46,141 nucleotides of DNA. It comes from Clostridiales bacterium (GTDB lineage: Bacteria > Bacillota > Clostridia > Lachnospirales > Lachnospiraceae). Positions 9,823-19,162 of the stretch are shown piece by piece. Position 1 is the first letter of the stretch, and each line of letters opens with the position of its first letter. The DNA is taken from the NCBI GenBank assembly GCA_029012225.1, contig JAQXLR010000084.1, positions 1 through 46,141 of the forward strand, read 5' to 3'. The notes below the pieces were generated by a model. That model was given only the letters and a program-made list of their open reading frames with translations. It had not been told where the DNA came from and ran no database searches. The translations under genes and the position numbers were made by a program.

Positions 9823-11064
9823 ATGAAGCAGAGAAATTGTATTGTGGCACAATCAGGCGGTCCTACCGTAGCAATCAACGCAAGCCTCGCCGGCGTTATC
9901 TCCGGTGTGGCAGAGTCCTCCGTGTATCATACGGTATATGGTTCCTTAAACGGAATCCTTGGCATTTTAAATGACGAACTCATAAACTTGACCGAGCTTT
10001 CGAAAGAGCAGCCGGATTTTCTGGAATGCCTCGCAAAAACCCCCGCCATGTTTCTGGGCTCATGCCGTCATAAGCTGCCCCATTACCTGGATGACGATTC
10101 CTCCTATGTGTTTCTCTTTCAGCAATTTGAAACGTACGAGATTGATGCATTTTTTTATATTGGTGGGAATGATTCTATGGACACGGTCTTAAAACTCTCC
10201 GAATACGGAAAAAAGATCGGCAGTCCCATCCGTATCATCGGTATTCCCAAAACGGTAGACAACGATTTGTGCATGACAGACCATACTCCGGGGTTTGGCT
10301 CCGCCGCAAAATACCTTGCGGCCTCCCTTCTTGAAATCGCACATGACACGTTCATCTATGCGGTAAAGAGCGTGACGATTGTTGAGATTATGGGGCGGGA
10401 TGCCGGCTGGCTGACTGCGGCAGCTGCACTGGCAAGAAATGAATACAGCGATGCCCCACACCTGATTTATCTTCCGGAAGTCCCGTTTGATCCTGAGGAT
10501 TTTCTATTGGACGTCAAACGTCTGCTGTTTGAGCGCAACAATATTGTGATTGCCGTCTCCGAAGGACTGCGCGACGTGTCGGGCAATTACATCAGTGCCT
10601 CCGAGCAGTCTCTTGATACGTTTGGGCACAAGCAGCTAAGCGGCGTCGGGAAAACGCTTGAGTTTTTCGTAAAGGAAAAACTGGGCGTGAAGGTGCGCTC
10701 TGTAGAGATTAATGTTTTGCAGCGCTGTGCCGCACATCTTGCCTCTGCGACCGACCTACAGGAAGCTGCCATACTCGGAAAAAAAGCCGTCGCACTCTCC
10801 GAGGAGGGTGTAACAGCTTCCATGGTTACCATCAATCGTATTTCCAATACTCCGTATCAGGTTGAATATGGTTATGCAGAAATTACGCACATTGCAAACG
10901 AGGCAAAATCTGTTCCCGAAGAATGGATAAGCCCGAATGGGAATGATGTCGAGCAGCCTCTGATTGACTATCTGACTCCTTTGATTCAGGGAGAATCACA
11001 CCCGACCTATAAAAATGGTCTTCCTGTCTATGCAGGGATTAGTCATTTGTTAAAATATCAATAA
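9823..11064 (+). CDS. 6-phosphofructokinase, probably pyrophosphate-dependent
   Basis: 413 aa; VAQSGGPTVAINASLAGV, GGNDSMDT and PKTVDNDL motifs; Asp and Lys at the positions diagnostic of PPi-type PFK. Confidence 0.9.
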   Translation: MKQRNCIVAQSGGPTVAINASLAGVISGVAESSVYHTVYGSLNGILGILNDELINLTELSKEQPDFLECLAKTPAMFLGSCRHKLPHYLDDDSSYVFLFQQFETYEIDAFFYIGGNDSMDTVLKLSEYGKKIGSPIRIIGIPKTVDNDLCMTDHTPGFGSAAKYLAASLLEIAHDTFIYAVKSVTIVEIMGRDAGWLTAAAALARNEYSDAPHLIYLPEVPFDPEDFLLDVKRLLFERNNIVIAVSEGLRDVSGNYISASEQSLDTFGHKQLSGVGKTLEFFVKEKLGVKVRSVEINVLQRCAAHLASATDLQEAAILGKKAVALSEEGVTASMVTINRISNTPYQVEYGYAEITHIANEAKSVPEEWISPNGNDVEQPLIDYLTPLIQGESHPTYKNGLPVYAGISHLLKYQ

Positions 11065-11965
11065 ATTTTCCAATTTCCACCCATGCTCTTTTGGATTCCG
11101 GCAGCATTTTTGCTGCCATCTGAAAGATGTGGAACATCCCATCGTAGATGCTAAGCCTGACCTTTACGCCCTGCTCTCTTGCCTTTGCGGCAACACTTAC
11201 CGAGTCGGAGAGCAGCATCTCATAGGAGCCTACCTGAATCAACATCGGCGGAAAGTCCCGAAAATCGCCAAACAGAGGAGAGATATAGGCATTCATCGGA
11301 TCCTCATCGCCGATGTAATCCTTATTATAAATCATACTGTCTCTTGTTTTTCCAAACAGTGGATCCCTCTCGTAATTCGTATCATATGACTCTCCGCTTA
11401 GGGTCAAATCGGTCCATGGCGACATCGCAACGATGCCGCATGGCAGAGGAAGTCCTTTGTCCTTCAAATAATGGCACAATGCCATAGCCAAGCCTCCTCC
11501 GGCAGAATCCCCCGCAAAAATAATCTGCTCTGCATACCACCCTTGCTCCAAAAGATAGGAATATGCAGTAAAAGCATCCTCTAAAGCCGCAGGATATGGA
11601 TACTCCGGCGCCACCCTGTAATCTGGCGTAAGCACACTCATCCCATGGCTGACCTCATTGTACAACCCGGCAAAGGTACGGTACGAGTTTCGCATCGCAC
11701 CAATATAGCCGCCGCCATGCAGCTGCAGGATTACCTTTTGTGTATTTGGCTTTTCCTTGGACTCCAAATATTCCATTTGAAAATGCTCTGTCTCAATTGC
11801 CGTCATCCGAAAGCAATCCGGGCACTTCCACGGCGGCTCCGCATTTCCGATGCCCTTTCTTAGCTCTCCGTTTTTTATCTTTTTCCCAATTGCAAGATCA
11901 CTCGTCACATGTGCGATGAGGTCGCGCACGACTCTCCCCTGAATGCTCGCTTCGTTTTCTCGCAT
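11039..11965 (-). CDS. Alpha/beta hydrolase, HSL-like esterase family
   Basis: 308 aa; LQLHGGGYIGAM oxyanion motif, GDSAGGGLA nucleophile elbow, C-terminal GMFHIF His. Confidence 0.9.
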   Translation of the reverse strand: MRENEASIQGRVVRDLIAHVTSDLAIGKKIKNGELRKGIGNAEPPWKCPDCFRMTAIETEHFQMEYLESKEKPNTQKVILQLHGGGYIGAMRNSYRTFAGLYNEVSHGMSVLTPDYRVAPEYPYPAALEDAFTAYSYLLEQGWYAEQIIFAGDSAGGGLAMALCHYLKDKGLPLPCGIVAMSPWTDLTLSGESYDTNYERDPLFGKTRDSMIYNKDYIGDEDPMNAYISPLFGDFRDFPPMLIQVGSYEMLLSDSVSVAAKAREQGVKVRLSIYDGMFHIFQMAAKMLPESKRAWVEIGKFIDILTND

Positions 11966-11981
11966 AAATAGCTATTCCTTT

Positions 11982-12644
11982 CTAAATATGAAATCTTCTC
12001 TTAAGTTCCAATCTAGCTCTTCTATCCCCGATGATAACCATTCCCAAAAACTGTGCCAAAGAATCGACAAACGCAATCTGGCACAGCAGAGGATGCGTAA
12101 TCATATCATTGAGCCATAAAATAATCGGAATAAGACTACACAAAATCATGAGAATCTGTGTCATAATGTAGCTCTGCCAATTTCTTCTATTTATTATAAC
12201 AAGAATTAAAATTCCAATATTTACCAACAAAATAGCGGCAGGAATTGCATAGTCCACTGACCATCCCCGATATCCGATTACAAAGTCGACAGCAATCGTC
12301 ATCGCAAGTGCAAGCATGGTCAGCACCAAAATCTTGCTCATATAGCCTGATTTACCAAGAATTGCATAGCTAATTACCATATAAAGATATAAAAGCCCCA
12401 GACCCGGAATGACACTCCAGAGAGTCTTCGAATCCAAAATCACGTTTATATAAACAAGAAAGCCCTCCAGCAGAATCGCACAAAACAAATAAATGTTGCG
12501 AATATGCACCATTTTTCTTGTCATCATCTTTACATCGGGATACATATTTTCCATCTCCGCTGTCTGCTCCAAGACAGACTTACAGAGCGGACAGCGCTCC
12601 GTTTCATCTAAAATCTCAATATTGCATTGCAAGCATTTACTCAT
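11982..12644 (-). CDS. Zinc-ribbon multi-TM membrane protein (resembles DUF6320)
   Basis: N-terminal CLQCNIEILDETERCPLC zinc ribbon followed by several hydrophobic helices; overlaps the preceding gene's end. Confidence 0.75.
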   Translation of the reverse strand: MSKCLQCNIEILDETERCPLCKSVLEQTAEMENMYPDVKMMTRKMVHIRNIYLFCAILLEGFLVYINVILDSKTLWSVIPGLGLLYLYMVISYAILGKSGYMSKILVLTMLALAMTIAVDFVIGYRGWSVDYAIPAAILLVNIGILILVIINRRNWQSYIMTQILMILCSLIPIILWLNDMITHPLLCQIAFVDSLAQFLGMVIIGDRRARLELKRRFHI

Positions 12645-13983
12645 AATTCACCCCATTGCTCTCGACCTCCACATGGATTCCATCGGATGCCAGTCTGCGA
12701 AAAAAGCCCCTCTGAACAGAAGGGTCTGCCAAATCATAGCTAAAGCTAAACACAAGTGTACTTCCATAAGAGCAGATTGTGCCTTTTAAATGCTGCCCTT
12801 TTGACATTGCAATAAAGGCATGGAACATCTCTACATATGGACGATACGGAGCCGCAACCGTAATATTTCCGATATTGGTTACCGTTGCCGTATTTGCGAG
12901 CGCCGATGTTGTATAGACATAGCGCATCACAATGTTTTTGATAAATAAAGGCGCCGCTCTGGAAATGGGAAATTTTTGATTCGATACGTTATAAGAAAAC
13001 AACCGCTCCAAATTTTCTTTGTTAATCTGACTGCGCAGACTGTCTCTGACAATCTCAAGAACCTCCTGAAAGGTATATTCTTCTTTTGTCGGTATAAATT
13101 CTGCTGATACCATAACAAAAAAATTTTTTGTCGTAATCGAATTAAAATAAGGGCGCAGATTTACCGGCACTGCCACTCGAATTGGCTTCTCAGACGGCAC
13201 TCCTCGCAAACACTCCTGATAGACGCTCCAGATGTAAGCGCCCACCAGATACTCATTGATGCTGACCCCATAGGAGGCACAGACATCCTTTAGCTCCGGA
13301 ATCTGCATATACCCATGCATAACACCAAACTCGCCCGGTCTTAAATGCTCTCCTTTTAAAAGATAGGCCTTTTTCGTCTGATATCCCTTTGCTGAGCTTT
13401 TTTTATAATTTTTCAAAAAGCTGTCTTCGCGATTGAGAGAGGTTGCACTGCTTAGGGCATCTCCCAGCTCATTGCGAAGCTCGGGATGCACAAGGCGCAG
13501 GTACTGATAGGTCAGCTCCTTGATAAAGTTGACGCCTCCCATTCCATCGGTCAAAACATGAAACACCTCAAGATTAATCCGGTATTTATAATAGGTAACG
13601 CGAAACATATAGCTGTGATTTTTATTCTGATGAATAAAGCGACACGGAAAGCTCGCCTCTTCCCTTATCCTTGGAGCAGGCTTGCCATTTTCTTCAAAAT
13701 AATACCAGAATAGTCCCTGTCTAAGGCGCAGGTTAAACCCATCAAACTTCGGCAGCACAAGATTGAGTGCCTCCTGAAGCTTCTCGGGCTGAATCATCTC
13801 TGTTAAGGTAACACTGATACGGTACACATTGCTCATGCTTTCCCCTGCAATGACAGGAAAAAGATGCGCGGTATTGTCCAAGCGATCCCAACGGATATCC
13901 TTTTGCTCCGCTTTTTTTCTCTTTTCTTTCTTCTCCGGCAGCACTGCCTTCGTTTCCTCTGTCTTACTGCTTTTCTTCTTCAT
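12637..13983 (-). CDS. Condensation/alcohol acetyltransferase-like acyltransferase
   Basis: 448 aa; HVLTDGMGG (HxxxDG-type catalytic motif) in a condensation-domain-like architecture. Confidence 0.75.
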   Translation of the reverse strand: MKKKSSKTEETKAVLPEKKEKRKKAEQKDIRWDRLDNTAHLFPVIAGESMSNVYRISVTLTEMIQPEKLQEALNLVLPKFDGFNLRLRQGLFWYYFEENGKPAPRIREEASFPCRFIHQNKNHSYMFRVTYYKYRINLEVFHVLTDGMGGVNFIKELTYQYLRLVHPELRNELGDALSSATSLNREDSFLKNYKKSSAKGYQTKKAYLLKGEHLRPGEFGVMHGYMQIPELKDVCASYGVSINEYLVGAYIWSVYQECLRGVPSEKPIRVAVPVNLRPYFNSITTKNFFVMVSAEFIPTKEEYTFQEVLEIVRDSLRSQINKENLERLFSYNVSNQKFPISRAAPLFIKNIVMRYVYTTSALANTATVTNIGNITVAAPYRPYVEMFHAFIAMSKGQHLKGTICSYGSTLVFSFSYDLADPSVQRGFFRRLASDGIHVEVESNGVNYE

Positions 13984-14181
13984 AAATCTACTCTTTATTT
14001 TACTATATTTTTATAGGATACCACGAGCCTGCAGCTGCACTGCTCATTGCTTTCGTGTACATGACAGCACAAGCAAAGCCTTCGATTTCCACTCGCCTCT
14101 CCCCAAATACGCAAGCATATTCTTCTCGCTTACGCCCATTATATAATATGACCTTTTAAAATACAATCCACAGGTATCCCC

Positions 14182-15918
14182 TTAGCCTTCCCTCACAAAC
14201 TGACTCTGATAGAGCGTTGCGTAAAAGCCGTTTGCCGCAAGCAGCTCCTCATGGCTGCCCTGCTCGATTACCTTTCCCGCCTTCATTACAAGAATCACAT
14301 CCGCTTCCTCAATCGTGGAAAGTCTGTGGGCAACAATAAAGCTGGTTCTTCCCTTCATCATCTTCGCAAAGGCGCTTTGTATCTTAACCTCCGTTCGTGT
14401 ATCAATAGAGGAGGTTGCCTCATCTAAAATCAGCATAGGTGGCAGACACAGCATCACTCTTGCAATGCACAAAAGCTGCTTTTGTCCCTGTGACATGTTG
14501 CCCCCATCCTCGGCAATGACCGTATCATAGCCCTGCGGCAAACGCTTGATAAAATTGTGGGCATGCGATGCCTTCGCCGCCGCAATGATTTCCTCCTCGG
14601 TTGCATCCGGCTTGCCCATTGCAATATTCTCTCGAATCGTACCACTTCTAAGCCACGTCTCCTGCAAGACCATGCCGTAATTTCTTCGAAGACTTTTTCT
14701 TGTCATCTCCTTGATTGGAATTTGGCTGACTTTAATTGTGCCGCTATCCACATCGTAAAATCGCATTAACAAATTAATGAGAGTCGTCTTTCCGCAGCCG
14801 GTCGGTCCGACAATCGCCACCCGCTGTCCGGGCTCTACCTTAAGACAAAAGTTTTCAATCAGTCTCTGATCCGGTACATAAGAAAAAGAAACATCCAAAA
14901 GCTCTACTTCTCCGTTTGCCTCATGAAGCTCCACTGCATCCGGTGCATCCAAGGTCTCCGGCTCCTCCTCAATTAGCTCAAGCACTCTGGCTGCACAGGC
15001 AAGTGCATTCTGAAGCTCTGTAATCACCCCCGAGATTTCATTGAAGGGCTTTGTATACTGGTTGGCATAAGAGAGCAGACTGGTAAGCTGACCTACGCTG
15101 ATGCTCCCGGAAATGGCGCACAGAGCCCCCACCACACCGACCACCACATACACAAGACTGTTGACAAATCTCGTTGACGGATTGGTAATACTGGAAAAGA
15201 AAATGGCTCGCAGCGAACAAGACCTTAGCCTTTCGTTTATCTCGTCAAATCTCTCCATTGCCTCCTGCTCATGGCAAAACGCCTGCACTACCTTTTGATG
15301 TCCGACCATCTCCTCAATCAATGCAGTCTGCTCTCCTCTCGTCTTAGACTGGAGTCGGAACATGGAAAATGTTTTTTTCGCAATGAAGTTTGCCACAAAA
15401 AGAGAGACAGGTGTAATCAAAACAACCGCCAGTGTAATCGCCGCATTTACCGACAGCATAAACAGAAGCGTTCCCAAAATCGTCACAATTCCCGTAAAAA
15501 ACTGCGCAAATCCCATCAGCAGTCCGTCTGCAAACTGATCCACATCTGCGACAACACGACTGACAATCTCTCCATAGGACTTCCCGTCAATGTATTTTAG
15601 CGGCAAATGCTCCAGCCTTTCAAAGGCTTCCTTTCGAATATCGCAGATCACATGATACGTAATTTTATGATTGCAGACATTCATAATCCACTGTGCTGCC
15701 GCTGTAAGCAGGATTACCGCCACCATCCTTCTTAAAATGACGGAAATTCCGTCAAAATCTACAAGTCCTTTTGCAACGATGTGATCAATTACCTGTCCGG
15801 TCAAAATCGGGAGGTAGAGCGTCAATGCTACTGCAAATGTCGCCAGCACAACAGAGGCGCCCAAATAAATCCAGTATTTTTTTATATAGCGCAGTACCTT
15901 TCTCGTCACCTTTTGCAT
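14182..15918 (-). CDS. ABC transporter, fused permease/ATP-binding protein
   Basis: 578 aa; Walker A GPTGCGKTTLIN, signature MSQGQKQLL, Walker B MLILDEATSSID. Confidence 0.95.
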   Translation of the reverse strand: MQKVTRKVLRYIKKYWIYLGASVVLATFAVALTLYLPILTGQVIDHIVAKGLVDFDGISVILRRMVAVILLTAAAQWIMNVCNHKITYHVICDIRKEAFERLEHLPLKYIDGKSYGEIVSRVVADVDQFADGLLMGFAQFFTGIVTILGTLLFMLSVNAAITLAVVLITPVSLFVANFIAKKTFSMFRLQSKTRGEQTALIEEMVGHQKVVQAFCHEQEAMERFDEINERLRSCSLRAIFFSSITNPSTRFVNSLVYVVVGVVGALCAISGSISVGQLTSLLSYANQYTKPFNEISGVITELQNALACAARVLELIEEEPETLDAPDAVELHEANGEVELLDVSFSYVPDQRLIENFCLKVEPGQRVAIVGPTGCGKTTLINLLMRFYDVDSGTIKVSQIPIKEMTRKSLRRNYGMVLQETWLRSGTIRENIAMGKPDATEEEIIAAAKASHAHNFIKRLPQGYDTVIAEDGGNMSQGQKQLLCIARVMLCLPPMLILDEATSSIDTRTEVKIQSAFAKMMKGRTSFIVAHRLSTIEEADVILVMKAGKVIEQGSHEELLAANGFYATLYQSQFVREG

Positions 15919-17664
15919 TTACGCTTCCTCCTTTGCAGCTTTTTTAAACTGGGAGTAATAAATTTCCTGATAAGTTTCGCACTCCTTTAAAAGCTGTGAG
16001 TGGCTTCCCTTCCCAACCACTTTTCCGTCATCCAAAACAAGAATCTTATCCGCCTGCAAAATCGATGCGGCTCTCTGGGAAACGATGAAAACGGTCATGG
16101 TCTCTTTTGCCTTTGCGATGGCAAGGCGGAGGCTCGCATCCGTAGCATAATCGAGCGCAGACGCAGCGTCATCCAAAATCAGGATTTTCGGCTTTCTTAC
16201 AAGCGCCCTTGCAATCGTCAGTCTCTGCCGCTGTCCTCCTGATAGATTTTTCCCGCCCTGCTCGAGCACAAAATCCAAGCCTTCCTCCTTTGCCTCAACA
16301 ATCTCTCTTGCCTGTGCGATTGTGAGCGCCTCCATCAGCTCCTCATCCGTGGCATTCTTCTTTCCCCATTTTAGGTTGTCGCGAATGCTGCCCTGAAAGA
16401 GAACGGGATTTTGGAGTACCATTCCGATTTTCCCTCTCAGCTCCTCCAAATCATATTCCCTGACATCTTTCCCATCCACTCTTACACTTCCGCTTGTCGC
16501 ATCATAAAAGCGTGGCATCAGATTGACAAGGGAGGTCTTTCCTGCCCCTGTTCCCCCTATGATTCCGATTGTCTCCCCAACTCTGACACAAAAATCAATC
16601 TCTGTAAGAGCTTCCTCTCCTGCTCCCGCATAAGCAAAGCCCACATGAGAAAATTCTACAGCATACGTCTCCTCGCTCCTCGCTCCTATGTCCGCTGCCT
16701 CTTTCCATTCGGATTGGAGGGAAGAATTGATTTCAAAGACTGCCTGTATTCGATCGGCACACGCTAATGCTTTATTTAGGCTAATCATAAGCGTTGCAAG
16801 CTTAATCAGCTCCACCAGAATCTGAGCCATATAATTCACAAGCGCCACAACCGCACCCTGCGTCAACGCTCCCTTCTCTACCCTGATGGCTCCATTCCAA
16901 AGCAGCACAACCAACCCACCATTTACGATAATATACGTAAGGGGGTTCATCAGCGCAGAGATTTTTCCCACGTAAAGCTGGAGTCCGGTAAGTGCATCGT
17001 TTTGTTCATAAAAGGCACGAATTTCGTCCTCCTCCTTATTGAAGGCACGAATCACCCTGCTTCCGCTTAGATTCTCCCTTGTCATTCCAAGCACCTTATC
17101 CAGCGCCTGCTGCACCTTCCGATAAAGCGGAATGGTTGACAGCATAATCCCAAAAACCACAAGAGAGAGCAGCGGAATTGTCACAACAAAGACAAGCGCC
17201 GCCTGTACGTCCACGGTAAATGCCATCATCATCGCCCCGAACACAATAAACGGAGAACGTAAAAACAGGCGCAGCACAAGATTTACTCCATTTTGTACCT
17301 GATTGACATCGCTTGTCATACGCGTAATCAGCGTCGTGCCCCCAATGGTATCCATTTCCGAAAAAGACAGGGTCTGAATATGCGCAAACAATGCATGGCG
17401 CAGATTTGCGGCAAACCCTACCGCTGCTTTTGCGGCAAAATATTGGGCTGTAATGGAGCAAATCAGTCCAATGACGGCGAGAGACACAAGCACAAGACAC
17501 ATTTTCATAATATATGTCATATCGCTGTTTGCCACACCGTTATCTATGATGGCGGCAATGACAAGAGGTACCATCAATTCAAAGGATGCCTCAAGCAGCT
17601 TAAACAAAGGTCCCAGAATGCTCTCTCTCTTATAGTCTTTTAGGTAAATCAACAGCTTTTTCAT
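15919..17664 (-). CDS. ABC transporter, fused permease/ATP-binding protein (heterodimer partner)
   Basis: 581 aa; Walker A GGTGAGKTSLVN, LSGGQRQRL; Walker B followed by ILDDAAS (Asp at the catalytic Glu position), directly adjacent to the partner gene. Confidence 0.95.
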   Translation of the reverse strand: MKKLLIYLKDYKRESILGPLFKLLEASFELMVPLVIAAIIDNGVANSDMTYIMKMCLVLVSLAVIGLICSITAQYFAAKAAVGFAANLRHALFAHIQTLSFSEMDTIGGTTLITRMTSDVNQVQNGVNLVLRLFLRSPFIVFGAMMMAFTVDVQAALVFVVTIPLLSLVVFGIMLSTIPLYRKVQQALDKVLGMTRENLSGSRVIRAFNKEEDEIRAFYEQNDALTGLQLYVGKISALMNPLTYIIVNGGLVVLLWNGAIRVEKGALTQGAVVALVNYMAQILVELIKLATLMISLNKALACADRIQAVFEINSSLQSEWKEAADIGARSEETYAVEFSHVGFAYAGAGEEALTEIDFCVRVGETIGIIGGTGAGKTSLVNLMPRFYDATSGSVRVDGKDVREYDLEELRGKIGMVLQNPVLFQGSIRDNLKWGKKNATDEELMEALTIAQAREIVEAKEEGLDFVLEQGGKNLSGGQRQRLTIARALVRKPKILILDDAASALDYATDASLRLAIAKAKETMTVFIVSQRAASILQADKILVLDDGKVVGKGSHSQLLKECETYQEIYYSQFKKAAKEEA

Positions 17665-17731
17665 TTGCTTCGCCTTTCAAGGGTATTTTCTGATTTTATG
17701 TGTTTATCTTATCATACTTTCTTCTTCTTTT

Positions 17732-19033
17732 CTATTCGATTCTATTTCTTTTCGTTTCTCGTACGACCACATCCCGGAGCATCCAAACACCGATGAGATT
17801 GGGAACTGCCATAAGAGAATTAAACAAATCGGAAATCCCCCATACAAGTGAGAGCGAGAGCACTGCTCCAAGATAGACGGAAAGCATATAGCACACTTGA
17901 TAGACTGCTATGCTTTTCTCTCCCCAAAGATAGCGCACTGCCGATGTTCCGTATACGTTCCAACCCAGAATTGTGGCAAAGGCAAATAATACGAGGGAAG
18001 CGGCTAAAAGCTTCTCCCCACCAAAGGGAAGCTCTCGAAACGTAACAAAGCACATGGCATCTGCAGCTACCCCTTCATATGCATTCGGATTTTTCATCAT
18101 GCTGCCTACCATTGCAATTCCTGTTATAGCACACATGACCACCGTGTCCCAAAAAGGACCTGTCATCGAAATCATACCCTGCCTGACTGCAGACGGCTCT
18201 CCTGCTGCGGCCGCTGTTATGGGAATGGAGCCAAGACCCGCTTCATTTGTAAAGAGCCCGCGTGAGATACCCGTTCTCATTGCCGTAAGGACAGCTCTGC
18301 CCGCCAATCCGCCGGTCACAGCACTGGGAGTAAATGCTCCCTTTAAAATGGCAGCCAGTGCATCCGGAAACACCTCCCGATTTTTTACAATCACAAACAA
18401 GCAGCCGCCTAAATACAAGACACTCATCGCCGGCACCAGCCACGTGCATACCTTTGCAATCTTTTGGTTGCCTCCGACAATGACAAGCCCTGCCAATACT
18501 CCCGCCGCAATCCCAATCAGATGCGGTGACACCTCAAGCTGCCCCTCCAAGGCTGCTCGTATCGCATGCGCCTGAACGCTGCTGCCTATCCCAAAAGAGG
18601 CAATCACTGCAAACATGGAAAAGACAGCAGCAAGCCATTTTTGCCCCAGGCCACGCTCAAGCACATACATGGGGCCTCCCAGCGTAGTTTTGTCCTCCCC
18701 TTTTACTCTGTACTTGACTGACAGCAAGCACTCGGCATAGCAGGTCGCAATCCCAAAAAATCCGGTCAGCCAGCACCAGAATACGGAGCCGACGCCCCCG
18801 ACTGCAATGGCAGTAGAGATTCCGACAATATTGCCTGTTCCGATTGTCGCTGCCAACGCCGTGGACAATGCCGCATAGGAAGAAAGCTGCTCCCCTCCTT
18901 CTCTCCTATTCTTGCCCGGCATACTAAGGCGTATTCCCTCCGGCAGTCTTTTTTGGATAAAGCCAAGACGAAACGTAAAATAAAGATGTGTGCCAAACAA
19001 CAAAAAGAGCATAGGCGTCCATCTCTCCGGCAA
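17732..19033 (-). CDS. Alanine/glycine:cation symporter (AGCS) family protein
   Basis: 433 aa; ATIGTGNIVGISTAIAVGGVGSVFWCW, TNEAGLGSIPITAAAA. Start is TTG, so the N-terminus is uncertain. Confidence 0.88.
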   Translation of the reverse strand: MPERWTPMLFLLFGTHLYFTFRLGFIQKRLPEGIRLSMPGKNRREGGEQLSSYAALSTALAATIGTGNIVGISTAIAVGGVGSVFWCWLTGFFGIATCYAECLLSVKYRVKGEDKTTLGGPMYVLERGLGQKWLAAVFSMFAVIASFGIGSSVQAHAIRAALEGQLEVSPHLIGIAAGVLAGLVIVGGNQKIAKVCTWLVPAMSVLYLGGCLFVIVKNREVFPDALAAILKGAFTPSAVTGGLAGRAVLTAMRTGISRGLFTNEAGLGSIPITAAAAGEPSAVRQGMISMTGPFWDTVVMCAITGIAMVGSMMKNPNAYEGVAADAMCFVTFRELPFGGEKLLAASLVLFAFATILGWNVYGTSAVRYLWGEKSIAVYQVCYMLSVYLGAVLSLSLVWGISDLFNSLMAVPNLIGVWMLRDVVVRETKRNRIE

Positions 19034-19100
19034 AGATTTTCTTTAGAATATATGGCAGGCAGACAAATTTATGCCCATCCTTTTGCAGTTCCAAGCGACA

Positions 19101-19136
19101 AAAATCAGCACATCCGAGCTCGAATGTGCTGATTTT
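19101..19136. terminator. Bidirectional intrinsic terminator
   Basis: AAAATCAGCACAT-CCGAGCTCGA-ATGTGCTGATTTT hairpin between the sialidase and AGCS genes, with T-runs on both sides. Confidence 0.75.
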
Positions 19137-19162
19137 CTTTTTTATTCATGTCTCATCGTTCT

